A DNA stretch of 64,000 nt from the NCBI RefSeq assembly GCF_947179165.1, contig NC_077239.1, positions 66,375,634 to 66,439,633 of the forward strand, given 5' to 3'. Position 1 is the stretch's first letter. Every line of letters begins with the position of its first letter. Of the stretch, positions 12,719-24,837 are shown in pieces. The notes under the pieces are model-generated. The model saw only the letters and a program-made list of their open reading frames with translations, was not told the origin of the DNA and made no database searches. The position numbers were made by a program, and so were the translations under genes. This stretch comes from Solanum dulcamara. Its lineage: Eukaryota > Streptophyta > Magnoliopsida > Solanales > Solanaceae.

Positions 12719-15700
12719 ATGCCGGTCAATCCAAGAGTTAAGAAGGCATTTCGTGCTATGAAAAGTATTGGCATCGCTGAGGAAAAGGTGAAGCCAATAT
12801 TGAAGAGCCTTCTAAAACTATATGACAAAAATTGGGAGCTTATTGAAGAGGAAAACTATAGAGCACTTGCAGATGCTATATTTGAAAAGGAGGAAGCAGA
12901 GGTTCAACCTATCTATCTTTATTTCTTTGCTTTTCTTTCTCTCACATTTCTGGTTAAGTCAGAGCTTTGATTTTCTTCTTTCCTTTAGCAAAGCGTTTAA
13001 ATGTGCTCAATGGAGTCTGAATTCTCTTGATTGACATCCTATTGCAGGCGACGGAACATAAGAAGCCTGAAAATAATGAAGTACGAGATGTGGTTTGGTT
13101 GCATGTGTTTAATTTTAGTCTCCCTGTAATTTCTATAGGATCTGATTTTTTTTCCTTCCCCATGTCCCTTGTATCTTTTATTGGTCCCTTAGCCGCTTGA
13201 ACAGCGAGAGGAAGTTTTAGAGGAAGAAGCAGTGCATGAGGAGCCTGAAAGGCCACTAAAGAGATTGCGGTTAAGATATCAAGAAGGTCAAGCTTCACCT
13301 TCCACTAACAATTCTAGTGCCGGGAATTCTCTTAAAAGGCCTAGACGGGAGGAGGAAGGTGAATTACCTGGACCTCGTTATCAGAACCAGTCACAAGGGG
13401 AAGCAAATCCTAGTTCTCATGGGAATAATCTTAGATTGTACGAAACTCAAACATCTCAAATCGTGGCCAGGGGTAAGAGTTTGGTTGCTGCTAAATCTTC
13501 CAATGCATCAAAACTCAAAGAGCCAAAGGCAGAACCAGGTGGACAACTATCCCCTAAACAGAAGATGTCGGGATCCCTTGCTTTAATCAAACCTAAGGAT
13601 GAACCATATACTGATGATATGCCACAGTTTGAGGTTCCTATTGCTGTTATTCACCCAGGTATTTTTAATCTAGGATGGCCAAATGTTGGTATTTACTGTA
13701 TCACGAATTATTTTTCTTGGTTATTAAAATTTGTTCTTCGATTTTTGTGACTATCTATTATTTCGTGTAGTTTGTTTTTCGTGACTATCTATTATTTCGT
13801 GTAGTTTGTTTGTAGTATTATTTTGTTGTAGTACAGTTTTGTTACTATCTGTTGTTTTTGTTACTATCTATTGTTCATTGTACTTCCATTATGTCTTTTC
13901 CTAGACTGGTTTTGTCTTGAGCAGGGGTTCTATCGGAAACAACCTCTCTACCTAACCTCTGAAGTAGAGTTAAGGTTTGCGTATACTCTACCATCCCCAG
14001 ACTCCACTATGTGGGACTACACTGGGTATGTTGTTGTTGGTTATTACATTTTCCTTGGCCAATATACAATTATTATTATGGGAGTTAGAAATCAATACAA
14101 GACATAACTAGATTGGTTTACATAGTTTACCCATTTTGTATTTTGGGAGTGAACCCAAATATTTGGATAGTTCTTGGCTTATAGAAGCTATGGAGGTTAC
14201 AAATTTAAAACTTTTGACATCTTGGTGGATCTCTGTACGGGATCCTGATCATTGTGCATAAATTAAGCTACAGTTCATATATTATTACCTTCGTTGGTCT
14301 ATGATGTTCTCATCAGAAAGTTTCCGGGAAACATCTACAAATTTTCCCTTCTAAATGGCTTTGTTTTAATTCTTTAGAGCTGCCAAACAAGGGAGATACT
14401 TCAAGTGGTAATGCTTCAAGGAGACGTTCAGAAACTTCTGAACCTTTAGCGATAGAACTGAGAGGTGGAAGAGATTCAGGCGAGAAAATTACGACTTCAT
14501 TGAATGGAGTGGCAACCAGTCGTGAGCTGGTAGAAGTCCAGGATAGATGTCACACTGATGTAGATATTGCCTCCTCACTATCTGGAGAGGTAAAAGTCTC
14601 CATAAACTGTGACCCAGCTCTTTGTAGATCAGATTTCCATATGCCAAGTCTAGAATCAGTTCTGAAGATGGTGGAGCTTAAATGTCTTAAATCATACAAA
14701 ATCCTGGACCCTAACTTTTCTGTGATGAAGCTGATGAAAGACATGTGTGAGTGTGTTTTGGAACTGGGAACTCAACATAGTCCTAAATTGCAATCAACCA
14801 CAGATGTTGCTGCAGAAAATGATTTTGGCTCTAGAAACATGACTGTTAATTCGTCAAATGAATTTATGAATTCTGAAATTGATGCTGGGGATGCTCAACA
14901 AAAGATACCGCGACTCTCTCCTCTTCACATTGGTGAAGACAACACTCATGCTGGTCATATTGCATCAATGGACCACTGTGGTGGTACTCCAGAAACTGAT
15001 CAGAATGGTGTTGAACAGACTAATCCATGGAATATGGAGGCTCCATGTGAATTAATTCTGGGTGAAATAGGTTCTTTTGATTCCTTAAATGAGTTCCTGA
15101 ACTCTGATCTTGGTGCTGGGAAAGCTCAACCAGAGATACCTCATCTCACTTCTTATATTGGTGAAGACAGCACTCAAGCTGATCATCCAGCATCAACGGG
15201 CAACTGTGGTATTGCTCCAGAGACCAATCAGAGTCGTCTTGAACAGACTAATTCAGAGAGTCTGGAGGTGGTTCCGTGTGAAGTGACTCCGCATGATGTA
15301 GGGTCTGTTGATGTCATTGATATAACCAAGGGGCAAGAAAATGTTATAATTTCTTTGGTGAATAGAGTTAATAGCAATCATCCACCACCATTCCACTACA
15401 TAGCTTCCAATGTGGTTTTCCAGAATGCTTTTGTAAACTTTTCTCTGGCTCGTATTGGAGATGATAATAGTTGTTCAACTTGCTCTGGTGATTGTTTATC
15501 ATTGTCCACACCTTGTGCTTGTGCACACGTAACCGGGGGTGCTTTCGCCTACACAAAGGAAGGCCTTATAAAAGAAGAGTTTCTTAAAGAATGTATTTCC
15601 ATGAATCGTGACCCCAAGAAACACTGCCAGTTCTTTTGCAAAGAGTGCCCATTGGAAAGATCAAAAAATGAGGACATTATAGAAGCTTGTAAAGGTCATC

Positions 15701-18700
15701 TGATGAGAAAGTTCATAAAAGAGTGTTGGTGGAAATGTGGCTGTAACAAACAATGTGGCAACCGTGTAGTACAGCGAGGTATAAGCCATAAGTTACAGGT
15801 ACGAATGTGTGGATGTTGCATTTCTCTTTGATCACATTCATGATGTGGGAATAGCTAATGCCTTAAATTTAACTGCTATTGTGCTTGTCCTTTGAGCTTC
15901 AAAAAGCTCCGTCCAAACCCATAGTTGGGTTTCCACTATTAACTTGCTTTATAATTGTTGCTCTTCTTTCAGGTCTTTATGACTTCGGAAGGGAAAGGAT
16001 GGGGCTTGCGGACCCTTGAAGACCTTCCCCGAGGTGCTTTTGTCTGCGAATATGTTGGAGAAGTTCTGACCAACGTAGAACTCTTTGATCGTGTTTCACG
16101 GAGCCCCAACGGGGAGGAACATTATTATCCAGCCCTGCTGGATGCTGACTGGGGTTCGGAGGGTGTCCTGAAGGATGAGGAGGCTCTTTGTTTGGATGCT
16201 ACATTTTTTGGGAATGTTGCCAGGTTCATCAATCACAGGTAAGTTCACAAAGATGGATCCTAAGTTTTATCTTTTTTCTGTATCTTTCCAGCTTGGGCTG
16301 GCTTAGTCATTAAAAACAAAAACAACAATCTGATTGACTTTTAGGTCTAAATTTCTGTTCACTTGCCCTCAAGTAAGTCTCATACTTGGCTTTGAACTAG
16401 ATTTCGGTGCATCTTTGAACTTCTGTATTTTTCCCTTACTTTTCAAATTCACACAAGTGAGCTTTCTTTTTCACATTTTTTTTTGATAATTCATGGTGCA
16501 CATCAAGCAAAGCCCATTATTGAATGTTCAATATCCTTCCCATTAAACATTCACATCCTGTTTTTAAAATGAATTCTGCTCACTTCATGCTTATTTCTTA
16601 CATTTCCACTTCTAGCTCCTTTAACTACTCCGCCTCTGGCAGACCGGAGAGACCATGTGCCTAGCAATTTGCATTTTCTTGTCATGGAAGATTATTCAAA
16701 AACAAAATGGAGAAAAGAAACAGCAAAGAAAGCGGGCAAAGAGAACCATGCATTTTGTATCTGTTTGATGTTTAATCATACATAGATGTCACAAACATAT
16801 GTTGATGCATTTACTTTATTCATTGCTGTTCTTGTCCAGATGCTTCGATTCAAATTTGGTTGAAATACCAATTGAAATAGAGTCTCCTGATCACCACTAC
16901 TATCATGTAATGAATCTTATGCTCTCTGAATCTTTAAACTTCATTTCATCCTCAAGAGTCATTCCTTCACATTGACAGCTTTGTTGGATAATTTCATGTG
17001 ATTGCTTGTTGCAGCTTGCTTTTTTCACTACAAGAAAGATTAAGGCAATGGAGGAGCTCACTTGGGTGAGTAGGCTTTGTTTCATTGTCACATGCAATGC
17101 GCTTTTTTGTTGCTTTTGATTTCACCTATAATAAGTACACTGGTCTGGTTTGCTTCGGAACAATTTTTATGTGTTTTCTGATCAGTGTGCTGACAATTCC
17201 ATTTACATTGAGCCTATGTGACACAGAAAATTCTCTCCCTCTTTCATGGCCACATATCTCCCCGACTAAGGATGGGAAATCTTTTCCTGTTACATGAGTC
17301 AAATTGTCATTTCATCCGGGACAATTTCAACAGACTTCAGTTACATCTGTATTGGGTTGGCCCCCAGGGCCAGATTTGAGGGTTGGGAGGAGGCCATATT
17401 ATAGTATTGTGCAGCTAATGTCCATTAAAACCGTAGCCATTTGTGCTGAATAATAAAGTATAAAAGAGTAGCTTGATAAGGCTTGGGGCAGAAATAACTG
17501 AACGAGTTCTCAAAAAAAAAAACTATGCCGAAAAACCTGTCCTACCCCACTAAAACAAATAGGAAAATAAAATTAATGGAATTTGTGTGTGTATAGGGCC
17601 TTGCTAGCCTACTACATGACTATAGTAGGTCAGCATTGTAATTACATCTTAGTTTACTTAAATACCCCTACTAGTGTACTGTAGCATATTCATCAAGAAG
17701 GCTTTCTATTGTATCAACTTGACCCCCCACCCCTCTTTTCTCTCTTCTCCTTCTCTCAATTCAACGGAGTTTGAGAATTTGGTTTCGTGGTTTGTTGGCC
17801 AATGTAACTTTTCTATTGTATCAACTTTAATATCACATTTAAGAATATATACACCCACTTTATTTCTCCAATTGCTTTTATTCAAGAAAGATTTTGTCCA
17901 AATGTGTTTTCATGGGTATACCCATTGAAGGGAAAAGAGAAATGGATGATGCAGTAATTTGGAAAGAAAATTTGGCCTGGTTTCAAGGAGATATGTTTCA
18001 AGCAAAATTTATTAAGCAGAGATGAAGTGGGTTTAGATTTTTGGGTAAAAACTATTTAGTGACTGGTACAACAAGGGCCACCATTGGCAGGCACGTCTCC
18101 CCATCATCAATGGCAAGTCCGCTGTCTGGCATCTCCCGATCTCCTTGCCATACAACTGGAGTTGGGTTACAATTGAGGGGGGAGAGAAGAAAAGATGGAA
18201 AAGAGAATTGGGTTTAGATTCTTGGTTAAAAAGACAAGAAAGACCCTCCTATCAATGTGTTGTTAGTGTGTTGGCCTGGTTGCTTTTGAGAATTAAAAAA
18301 TGGAGATAATGCTATGCATCAGGTTAACCAAACCCATGTGTATACGTTATATGTATGATGCATATATTTTCTTTTATCAAGTCACTTCTTTATTTGCTTT
18401 TCAAAGAAAAGATGGGTAGATGCTTCTCAACTTTGGTTAATTTCTTTCACTCTTAGTACTTTAGAGCTTGTAATGATGTGATATATCCTGAAGATGAGAA
18501 AGTGATGTCTGTGTTTTAGGTTACTCTAATCATAAAGAGTTGAGCATAATGGACGTCTCAACTCTGGAATTATGATTACCTATATTGATCGTAAATGGAG
18601 TAAAATCAATTTTAGGCCCCTGATTTTGCGAGTTAATTCAAAATGTCAACTTTCTATATTCTTTATTGCGATAGTCAACAACACTGAATATGCCAAGAAG

Positions 18701-19110
18701 CAGCATAATTAGATGAATTTGTATTGATATCCTTGAGAGAAAACAGAAGCATGCATTTGAAAATGCTCAAAATTACCAATTGAAACAAGTCAGCAACACA
18801 GAAGTTGTTGCTCCAGAGAGTAGGGATGTCAAACTACTCCATTATGACAAGAATATTAGTAAGTGACGGTGGCTCACCATTTCAACATGTGTGGTCTTTT
18901 TGTGCCATGAGTTCTCGCTTGGTAGATAAAAAGAGGTGCTTGCCTCCGGTGGTGGATCCTGAATTTTCACCAAGGAGAAAGGTGGTTCGGAGGTTCGAAA
19001 AATAAAAATATAGTGCATGGAGTTTTTGGAACCTCTAGGTGAATTTTGAACTCCTTGAACCACTAAGTCAACCTCTAGTCTTCTAGTCTTGTGTTCAGAG
19101 GATTCAATTT

Positions 19111-19166
<56 letters not shown>

Positions 19167-22088
19167 AAAAGGGCAGCCCGGTGCACTTAAGCTCCCGCTA
19201 TGCGCAGGGTCCGGGGAAGGGTCCGACCACAAGGGTCTATTGTACGCAGCCTTACCTTGCATTTCTGCCAGAGGCTGTTTCCAAGGCTTGAACCCGTGAC
19301 CTCCTGGTCACATGGCAGCAACTTTACCAGTTACTCCAAGGCTCCCCTTCTATATATACATGAAAAATAAAAAAATTACCTTGTATTTTTTTAGGATAAT
19401 TTTTTGTTGAGGGGGGTTCGGGTGAACAACCTTGCACCCCCCCTAGATCCTACTCTTCTTGCCTCCATACCTTTCAGAATATATGCTTTGCTATTTGGTT
19501 GTTATCTGCTTGATGAACTTTGGATTTGGCTCATGCAGGATTATGGTATTGATTTTGATGATCTTGAACATCCAGTCAAAGCATTTAGCTGCCATTGCAG
19601 TAGCAAGTTCTGCCGAAATATGAAACGTCCAAGCAGTAAGTAATATAAGTCATCTCCTGGTTTTTATGGTTGGAATTTGCAAGCTATTGTTTCCTCTTAT
19701 TTTTACTTGTGAAAATTGTTCTAGTTGAGTCTTAAACTTGCCCAAATTCTCCAAAAGAAATCATGAATTGTGTCTATCTGCAATTATTGCATCCAAAGAA
19801 AACAAGTTTTTTCTTTTGTGTGTGTGTGTGTTACGACTTCTTAATGGAAGTTGGTAATTCTGGCATCCGAACAGATATTACCAATGGAATTGGTATTATG
19901 GCCTCTCACTAGATTCCTGAAAGAAATTGCAGGATCAGAAAGTTTGTTTGTTCATTAGGTTTCAGCAGATTCTTGGAAGGAATTGCAGAATCAGTAACTT
20001 CATTATTGTTCACCAGTCAACAACAAAATACCCAATGTAGTCCCACAAAAGTGACATCCTCATCAATCTCTCCATTTTTCTGGATAATAGACCCAAGATA
20101 TGTTAAAATACCTCTCTTATGGATAACCCGTGTATCAAGCCTCACTTCCACGTCAACCTTATGCGTCATATCAATGAAGTTGCACTCCTAGTATTTTGTC
20201 TTGATCCCGCTCAATCTAAACCCTTTAGACTCCAAGGTTTGTCTCCAAACCTCCAACTTAGCGCTTACTCCATGGTGAGCCTCATCGATCAAAATTACTT
20301 CATCCACAAATAACATACACCATGGCACCTCACTTTGAATTTGCCGTGTCAATACATCCATCACCAAGGCAAATAAAAATGGCTTAATTGATGATTTAGT
20401 TTCTAATTATTTGGTTTAATGTACATGGTTGGTCTTTGTTATTTCATTAACAACTGTAACTCCACCAAAGGAATGATTCTTTGAAGTTAAAGCCTGTCTA
20501 TCCCTGTGATGAAAATAGAGGTGGTGTTTGCTGTAGAAAATTGCTAAAAAATCCATATTTTTTTCTGGAGTAGCTTTTAACCTAATGCTAGAGGTACTGC
20601 AGAAACTGAAAGATTTTTCTCTAACAACGTTTAATTGAAAACAAATTCCAGAACTTTTTGACCAACAAATGCTACATAGGTGTGTCAAATGGTGGACGGG
20701 TTGAGTCAAGTTTCGGCGGGTCAAATGAAATGAGTCGATGAAATTGTACGAACGCTACTCAACCTACACTGCTTGAGTAAAAAAATATGGGTTGGGTCAA
20801 AATGGACAATCAACTAGTCATAACCAATCAACCGCAATTCAAAACCATTTCCCTTTTTTTTTTTTTTTGTAGTTCTTTAAACATCTAAATAAACCAAAAA
20901 TCTTTTCTTTATATAGTGTGTGTTTTAGTATCTCTTTCAAAAAGTTAATTATATTTAGTTAAAAAAGTTCTTTTTTTTATAGAGAAAACATAGTGTGAAA
21001 TTGTTGAGAGGAAAATACACGACAAACCAATAAAAAGTTCTTTCTTCATGTGAAAGGTTGAGAAAGAAAGATATAAATAAAATCTTTCTTTCTATCCATA
21101 GATAGAAACGAGTGAACTTTCATTTTTCTTAAATAAATAAGAGAAAGTGAGTAAAATTTTGAGAGAGGGAAATATACACCAAACAAAATAATTTTCCTTT
21201 CCTAAAAGAGAGTGTGTATGAAAGTATAGAGTAACAATTACATTCAACAACTGAACAAAACCAACTTTTTTCTTCTTTTCTTTATATGAGAAAAGTTGGT
21301 GAAATCTAGAGACACAGATATACCCATCAAACCAAACCAATGAATACATTTATTTTCCTTGCGGAGAGAGAAAGCAAGTGAAAGTGTTCAGTGTTGAGAC
21401 AGATGTATATCCACCAAAGCGAAGTAAAAAGCTCTAGGTGAAGTTATTGAGTGAGAAATTTACTCACCAAACCAAAAGAAAAAAACCTTTTTATTTCTTT
21501 AGAGAGAAAATTGGTGAATAGACCCTTGTCGTCGGACCCTTCCCCGGACCTTGCGCATAGCGGGAGTTTTAGTGCACCGGGATGCCCTTATGTAGAGAGA
21601 AATATACCCCAAAACTAAAATGGGGTTTCCCTTTATGGATAGAGATTGTGCGGAAATGTGACAAATGAAAAAGGCAATATTTTCTTTTATTTTTTGACAC
21701 AGATTTCCGCAATAGAAAGTAACCCGATTTTGTTAATGCGAAGAGTTTGTTTACAAGATGGGTGGTCTCTTTATTGTGGCTTGACAATCCTCTCACCTCT
21801 TGAGCTAGCACTTGGGGTTGAGTTAGGCCCAAAATCGATTTCTTTACGAAGTTGTTAGGTCCAAGATTCATTTCTTTACCGTTAAAGATGGAAAAAAATG
21901 ACTGAAGGTCTTGTTGGTAACTTTTTGCACATGATGAGCCCTTTAGACTCCCTTGTGTATCCTCTCAATCACTTTTCATGAGTTAGTGCCTTACCGCTTA
22001 CTTAGAAGTCATGAATGTTGTGCTAAGATTTGATACCCAATAGTCACTTTGTATTATGCTACATGTAGGATCTAGATCAAGAAGGTAG
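12719..22088 (+). CDS. SUVR-type SET-domain histone-lysine N-methyltransferase
   Basis: Nuclear histone H3 lysine methyltransferase of the plant SUVR1/2/4 group. Coding exons, all GT-AG and in phase: 12719-12901, 13048-13080, 13193-13658, 14378-15798, 15973-16238, 16840-16906, 17015-17065, 19539-19635, 22069-22088; 867 residues. Residues 1-61 form the WIYLD domain (start [15 protein letters not shown]), diagnostic of SUVR1/2/4 and a ubiquitin-binding module in SUVR4. A charged linker with KRPRR-type basic patches follows, including a tandem duplication at about 388-537. The Cys-rich pre-SET starts near 593 (CSTCSGDC). SET runs from about 702: GKGWGL, then FINHRC with N788-H789-R790-C791 (SUVR proteins typically have NHRC where SUVH have NHSC), HHYYH, and ELTWDYG. 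Post-[11 protein letters not shown] is at 847-854. The last exon supplies only RSRSRR and the stop. Introns carry an Au SINE, an antisense LINE fragment and a TS/RTE tail. Which SUVR it is needs a phylogeny. Confidence 0.92.
13880..14045 (+). mobile_element. TS-SINE / RTE-LINE 3' tail in SUVR intron 3
   Basis: Reads TTGAGCAGGGGTTCTATCGG, AAACAACCTCTCTACC, GTTTGCGTATACTCTACC, CCCCAGACTCCAC, GGGACTACACTGGGTATG and ends in TTGTTGTTGG. It is in the same orientation as the gene, within the intron between coding exons 3 and 4. A short upstream duplication of TATTATTTCGTGTAGTTTG (13757 and 13789) precedes it and may be part of the insertion. Confidence 0.8.
14857..15306 (+). repeat. tandem duplication inside the SUVR linker
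   Basis: Two consecutive in-frame units within coding exon 4. Unit 1 is 14857-15087 (77 codons, starts [11 protein letters not shown]) and unit 2 is 15088-15306 (73 codons, starts [11 protein letters not shown]). Landmarks shared in the same order are [10 protein letters not shown] / [23 protein letters not shown] / [13 protein letters not shown] and GEIGS / HDVGS. The duplication sits between WIYLD and pre-SET and has no recognised fold. Confidence 0.85.
19110..19165. repeat. (TC)n-(TA)n compound microsatellite
   Basis: A TC run of about 25 bases passes directly into a TA run of about 30 bases, in SUVR intron 7. It lies beside the Au SINE, whose target duplication appears to derive from the TA side. 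Confidence 0.9.
19171..19350 (-). mobile_element. Au SINE (full length), minus strand
   Basis: About 180 bp. On the plus strand it starts GGGCAGCCCGGTGCAC and ends CCAAGGCTCCCCTTC. Read on the minus strand, it opens with GAGCCTTGGAGTAACTGG (A-box region) and then GGGTTCAAGCC (B box), the tRNA-like pol III promoter of Au SINEs. Near-identical flanks (TATATATACAT then an A-rich run, ending at 19170 and starting at 19351) form the target-site duplication. It lies in SUVR intron 7, antisense to the gene. Confidence 0.88.
20030..20385 (-). mobile_element. RTE-clade LINE reverse-transcriptase fragment
   Basis: The minus strand translates to a stretch of RTE-type reverse transcriptase: [16 protein letters not shown], then [16 protein letters not shown] at the active-site motif, [16 protein letters not shown] and [16 protein letters not shown]. 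The usual catalytic ADD reads VDE here, and an in-frame TAG interrupts the segment, so it is dead. It is antisense within SUVR intron 8. The window holds a C-terminal piece of the same LINE type at 57640-58186. Confidence 0.85.
21000..21515. repeat. degenerate minisatellite-like region
   Basis: Phrases of the form ACCAAACCAA plus a T-rich run, followed by AGAGAGAAA...GTGA, recur about every 75-150 bp (near 21024, 21178, 21327, 21466). The units are strongly diverged, so this is either an old tandem repeat or chance AT-rich composition. It lies in SUVR intron 8. Confidence 0.35.
21522..21590 (+). mobile_element. Au SINE 3' fragment, plus strand
   Basis: Contains TCGGACCCTTCCCCGGACC, GCGCATAGCGGGAG and GTGCACCGGGATGCCC, the reverse complement of the 5'-listed half of the Au SINE at 19171-19350. 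Only the promoter-distal half is present, as expected for a truncated copy. It is in SUVR intron 8. Confidence 0.75.
21755..21885 (+). mobile_element. LTR remnant related to the 9.0-9.6 kb element
   Basis: GGTCTCTTTATTGTGGCTTG, then TCTTGAGCTAGCACTTGGGG, TTGAGTTAGGCCCAA and ATTCATTTCTTTA repeat the LTR-end module seen three times between 9115 and 9560. No coding sequence accompanies it. Confidence 0.6.
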
Positions 22089-22699
22089 ACCTGAGATGGT
22101 GATCTTCTCCGAGTATATTTTTTCCAGTTTCCTGATCTTGGGCGGTTCACGAAGCTGTTGTGTTCAAACTCAGTCATGGTGATGTTTTTTGTATCTCTGA
22201 AGGGTTCTAGCGCCGATGTGCATTATATGTACAAAATGTAATGCTTAACATGTTTCTAGTTGTTTAAATGACACTATTGAGGCGCTATTTTTGTATAGAA
22301 GTTTCAAGGATGTGGCTCAGAGCTGGATTAGCTGCATATTGGTTGTATATGATGATGTTTTTTGTCCATAGGACTACATGCTGGAATGCGTAACCTTCTT
22401 TTTTTGAATCTTACTGTTCTGCTACTTATTTTGTTTCCTTTGAGGTTAAAATGAATCTCACTATCTTTTATGGACAAGAACACTTTGGTGGCTATGTAAG
22501 CCTGTAACAGGGTTAAAGCTTACGACCCAAAATGTTTATACTTTCTGGGATACGATATTATGTTTTATTATTTTACTGGTGAAGATAAATGTTTGCTACC
22601 CAGCTATTAATACTAGCCTGTCTGTAAAAGCTTGGTCGAGTCCATGTAACAGAATTGCTCAACTGTTAAATAATGAAATGAAATTTAAGGACAAATTCA

Positions 22700-23940
22700 C
22701 TACTTAGTTGAAGTGATATAGGTAATAGGGACCACATTCATTTCACTGTCCGTTTATATAGTAGTTTATATCGACTCCTATTGATAAAAGGCAAAAACCT
22801 CAAGTATGCTATCTGACTTTAAGAAATGGCTATGTCAAGCCAAAATCCCTAATCTTTATCTCTTTTGATCATACCAAAATCCCTTCATCTCCCTCAAGAA
22901 GCAGCTTTAATTGGGTATTTCAGAAATCGACGAAGTTGCAATTGGCCTAGCTCTCACAGGTTGTCGTGAAGATGACAATCTAGGGACTCAAATCAACAAC
23001 TTGGCAGTTATTAATGGATTCATTCCTTGTGCAACAGTGAAAGTGTGGTTAGGTGATCGAACGGGAAAGGATCACATTTGTCTTTGTACTATTAGAAAAG
23101 ATTTTTTAAAAAAAAATCGTCTTTTTTTTCCTTTCTAAGAGCTCTCATCCATTTTGCTTTGTTGTAGGGTTGAAGGTGAAAAGTGTTTACTTATCAACAT
23201 ATTTTTTGATATATTTGCACTTATTCTTTTAACTTTGAATACCGTTAACTCTCATGTCCCTGACTTTATTATCTTATGTGAAGCCTATGTGGATATGTTT
23301 TTATTTCAATTTATAATTTTTTCTCTAAAAATAATTCTTCTATCCGATTCAACTTAGCCCAATAGACCCATTTCCTAATATCCTAACTCCATTTTCCGTG
23401 CATTGATAAAAACTTGTTTAGCCCACGTGGCACAATAAAGGATAAACATATGGTGGCGAAGTCTGATGGGTGTGCAACGTCGACGTCCTCAAGCAAGGAT
23501 GCCTTTGATGACATGGAGTAAAAGACAAAAGGGGACAAAGATGTCACAAGTGCATTGACGAGCTCGTACGGATTTGGGAATGTAGTCATTGGTTTTGATA
23601 CTTTAGGGCTTTAGTGGATTTTTTTCCGTGGTTGAGGTTTCACTATTATAACCTAATATAGTTTACTTCATTCATTTGTAAAGAAATTTTGATTTCTAGC
23701 AATACAACGATAACACACTATTTTCTTGAGCAACCAGTCTATTTTTGTTCTTGTGCAGCATTTTATACGAGGATAGTCTCAGACCTGAAACTGCAACACT
23801 AGCATACGCTTGCACACATATGGTTAAACTATGAATTGCGTAAAATAATCCCAACTCACTTTAATCTCCTAAAGTCAAAAAAATTATACCTTCTATATGT
23901 TAATTTCCACCAATCTTTTAATTTAGCCAAATTTTAACCA
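22700..23940. other. intergenic DNA, nothing recognised
   Basis: Downstream of the SUVR 3' end (the 3' UTR probably ends before about 22690, where an AATAATGAAATGAAA stretch occurs). Short open frames at 22911-23138 and 23383-23589 show no motif and no splice partners. I see no gene, RNA or assignable transposon here. Confidence 0.5.
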
Positions 23941-23944
23941 TCCA

Positions 23945-24042
23945 ATTATTACTATTATTATTACTATTATTATTACTATTATTATTACTATTATTATTAC
24001 TATTATTATTATTATTATTATTACTATTATTATTATTATTAC

Positions 24043-24105
<63 letters not shown>

Positions 24106-24291
24106 TATTATTACTATTATTATTACTATTATTATTATTACTATTATTATTATTACTATTATTATTATTATTATTATTATTACTATTACTATTATTATTA
24201 CTATTATTATTACTATTATTATTATTATTATTATTATTACTATTATTATTATTATTATTACTATTACTATTATTATTATTATTACTATTAC

Positions 24292-24330
<39 letters not shown>

Positions 24331-24357
24331 TACTATTATTATTATTATTACTATTAC

Positions 24358-24399
<42 letters not shown>

Positions 24400-24490
24400 T
24401 ACTATTATTATTACTCTTACTATTATTATTACTATTATTACTATTATTATTATTATATTATTATTATTATTACTATTATTATTATTACTA

Positions 24491-24521
<31 letters not shown>

Positions 24522-24702
24522 TACTATTATTATTACTATTATTATTACTATTATTATTATTATTACTATTATTATTATTATTACTATTATTATTATTATT
24601 ATTATTATTACTATTACTATTATTATTACTATTATTATTACTATTATTATTATTATTACTATTATTATTACTATTATTATTACTATTATTATTATTACTA
24701 TT
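23945..24702. repeat. ATT/ACT trinucleotide array, left arm
   Basis: About 758 bp made only of ATT units with interspersed ACT units, in irregular higher-order patterns such as ATTATTACT. There are two small exceptions: a CTT unit near 24415 and a frame slip (TATTATATTATT) near 24455. The translation as poly-leucine is an artefact. It is separated from the right arm by 135 bp of organelle-like sequence. Confidence 0.97.
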
Positions 24703-24728
24703 GAACTCTATGAGATCGAATCTCCTGT

Positions 24729-24800
24729 TCCTCAGTAGCTCAGTGGTAGAGCGGTCGGCTGTTAACCGATTGGTCGTAGGTTCGAATCCTACTTGGAGAG
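24729..24800 (+). tRNA. trnN-GUU: plastid-type tRNA-Asn(GUU), probably a nuclear pseudocopy
   Basis: 72 nt with full cloverleaf landmarks: acceptor start TCCTCAG, D-loop AGCTCAGTGGTAGAGC, anticodon loop CTGTTAA with GTT, and T-arm GTAGGTTCGAATCCTAC. It is the organelle (plastid-derived) type, not a cytosolic nuclear tRNA-Asn. The 3' acceptor strand reads TTGGAGA, where the organelle form has TTGGGGA. This makes a C-A mismatch at pair 3-70, so function is doubtful. About 26 bp before and 37 bp after are non-repeat and probably came with it. The same tRNA exists in plant mitochondrial genomes as a plastid import, so the donor could be either organelle. Confidence 0.9.
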
Positions 24801-24837
24801 ATTTGATTGATTCTAAATTCTTTAATTCAGAATAAAG

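Noticed and set aside
12417..12761. 114-residue open frame overlapping the SUVR start
   Set aside because: It spans the UTR intron and its acceptor, in another frame; the WIYLD frame starting at 12719 is supported by homology and splicing.
12954..13298. 114-residue minus-strand open frame
   Set aside because: Antisense shadow of SUVR coding exons 2-3 and their introns; no motif.
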